DNA of 7,921 bases. Origin: an uncultured Gloeocapsa sp. (GTDB lineage Bacteria > Cyanobacteriota > Cyanobacteriia > Cyanobacteriales > Gloeocapsaceae). Of this stretch, positions 7,216-7,921 are shown in pieces. The notes beneath the pieces were generated by a model. The model worked only from the letters and a program-made list of their open reading frames with translations. It made no database searches and was not told where the DNA came from. The translations under genes and the position numbers were made by a program. Numbering within the stretch: the stretch's first letter is position 1; every line of letters starts with the position of its first letter. Location: contig CALGKL010000252.1 in the NCBI GenBank assembly GCA_937930495.1, forward strand, positions 1 to 7,921. Direction: 5' to 3'.

Positions 7216-7737
7216 ATGCAATGTCCCGCTTGTCAACACAGTAATAGTCGCGTATTAGAATCCCGCTCTACCGAAGGGGGAAAAAGTATCAGAAGACGTC
7301 GAGAATGTTTAAAATGTAAACAGCGATTTACTACCTACGAAAGGATCGAATATATTCCCTTGACTGTCATCAAAAAAGATGGAACGAGAGAATCTTTTGA
7401 TCGCTCTAAAATTTTACGAGGAATGGTGAGAGCTTGTGAAAAAACAGGGATTTCGACTAATCATCTCAATAGTCTAGTGGATGAAATCGAAACCGAAGTA
7501 CAACAAAGTCCCCAAAAAGAAATCAGCACCAAAACCATTGGGAAGTTAGTTTTAAAATTGCTTAAACGGGAAAGTGAAGTAGCTTATATTCGTTTTGCTT
7601 CTGTGTATGAAGAATTTCAAGGAATCAATGACTTTGTCGCTACCCTAGAAAGTCTCAAATCAGCACCGGAGCCTCAATGGAATTATGCTTTTGTTGAATC
7701 ATCAGCAACAGTTAACTCGACTCCCTCTCTGAGTTAA
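7216..7737 (+). CDS. nrdR: Transcriptional repressor NrdR
   Basis: NrdR senses ATP/dATP through an ATP-cone and represses ribonucleotide reductase genes. The 173-residue protein begins [17 protein letters not shown]. It has a zinc ribbon formed by C3, C6, C31 and C34 (CPAC and CLKC) with the basic RRRREC strand. The ATP-cone domain covers about 48-138: [16 protein letters not shown], a helical middle, then [11 protein letters not shown]. The last 30 or so residues form a polar tail (PEPQWNYAF, then Ser/Thr-rich) beyond the roughly 150-residue core seen in proteobacteria. The start is certain from the zinc ribbon. No Shine-Dalgarno sequence is visible, and a hairpin with a T-run lies immediately upstream. 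No ribonucleotide reductase gene is in the window. Co-transcription with psbT, if any, would have to read through that hairpin. Confidence 0.97.
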   Translation: MQCPACQHSNSRVLESRSTEGGKSIRRRRECLKCKQRFTTYERIEYIPLTVIKKDGTRESFDRSKILRGMVRACEKTGISTNHLNSLVDEIETEVQQSPQKEISTKTIGKLVLKLLKRESEVAYIRFASVYEEFQGINDFVATLESLKSAPEPQWNYAFVESSATVNSTPSLS

Positions 7738-7780
7738 AACAGTCACTCTCCGTATTTAGTTAAAAAGATCAAATCAACAG

Positions 7781-7808
7781 AGGCAAAAAAGTAGATTTTT
7801 GCTTTATA
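7781..7808 (+). terminator. Possible nrdR terminator
   Basis: Forty-five bases past the nrdR stop, GCAAAAA (7783-7789) pairs with TTTTTGC (7796-7802) around a 6-base loop, and the flanking bases allow two more pairs. The tail TTTATAATATT is T/A-rich. The stem is low in G+C, so strength is doubtful. The same bases include a TATAAT word (7805-7810), but no good -35 is placed for it. Confidence 0.4.
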
Positions 7809-7820
7809 ATATTATTTGTG

Positions 7821-7856
7821 CTAAAAATAAAGGTTAGGCTTAGTGAGAAGCTTACC
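7821..7856 (-). terminator. Probable terminator of an off-window minus-strand gene
   Basis: GGT(T)AGGCTT (7832-7841) pairs with AAGCTTACC (7848-7856), with one bulged T and one G-U pair, around the loop AGTGAG. Read on the minus strand the stem is followed by TTTATTTTTAG (7831 down to 7821), a good U-rich tail. On the plus strand the following bases are not T-rich. This implies transcription arriving from the right. A minus-strand open frame of 19 codons ends with TAG at 7860-7862 just before the hairpin, but it is too short to call a gene. Confidence 0.5.
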
Positions 7857-7921
7857 AATCTAATTAATCTTATAATCATAATTGTCTCGCTTGTCAAGAC
7901 GATTAAACAAATTCAGATTAA

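Overview
This 7.9 kb window looks like chromosomal DNA of a cyanobacterium. Three things in the sequence point that way: a complete psbT gene (a photosystem II subunit), eleven copies of the octamer GCGATCGC (the HIP1 repeat typical of many cyanobacterial genomes), and a beta-helix protein and a VWA protein of types common in that phylum. The DNA is moderately AT-rich and evenly so. There is no insertion sequence, integrase, prophage gene, CRISPR array, tRNA or rRNA, and nothing that reads as an imported island. The genes are mostly housekeeping.

Layout: at 1-1297 (+) lies the 3' part of nnr (NAD(P)H-hydrate repair), overlapping queE (queuosine precursor synthesis) by ATGA. Facing it at 1317-2558 (-) is a VWA-domain protein. 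A 364-base gap (2559-2922) without a convincing gene holds a long imperfect inverted repeat, smaller hairpins and the probable terminator of atpD. atpD (ATP synthase beta) is at 2923-4371 (-), preceded at 4485-4838 (-) by a small four-helix membrane protein of the 'phage holin 4_2' family. Divergent from that is yebC (4930-5691, +), whose 3' end overlaps by 12 bases the 3' end of a secreted DUF1565/beta-helix/SPOR-like protein (5680-6936, -). Divergent again are psbT (7012-7107, +) and nrdR (7216-7737, +). The right end (7738-7921) holds two hairpins that look like terminators, one per strand, suggesting that a minus-strand gene converges from beyond the edge.

Functional links are modest. nnr and queE are probably co-transcribed and translationally coupled. 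atpD appears to be transcribed alone: the epsilon-subunit gene that commonly follows it in cyanobacteria is not here, and a terminator-like hairpin follows its stop. psbT has its own likely promoter, and a long hairpin plus T-run lies between psbT and the nrdR start codon, which makes it a candidate psbT terminator or nrdR attenuator.

I do not see a convincing undescribed multi-gene system. The signals most worth a second look are the structured psbT-nrdR junction, the inverted-repeat element at 2587-2720, the solitary atpD, and the palindrome over the yebC -10 region.
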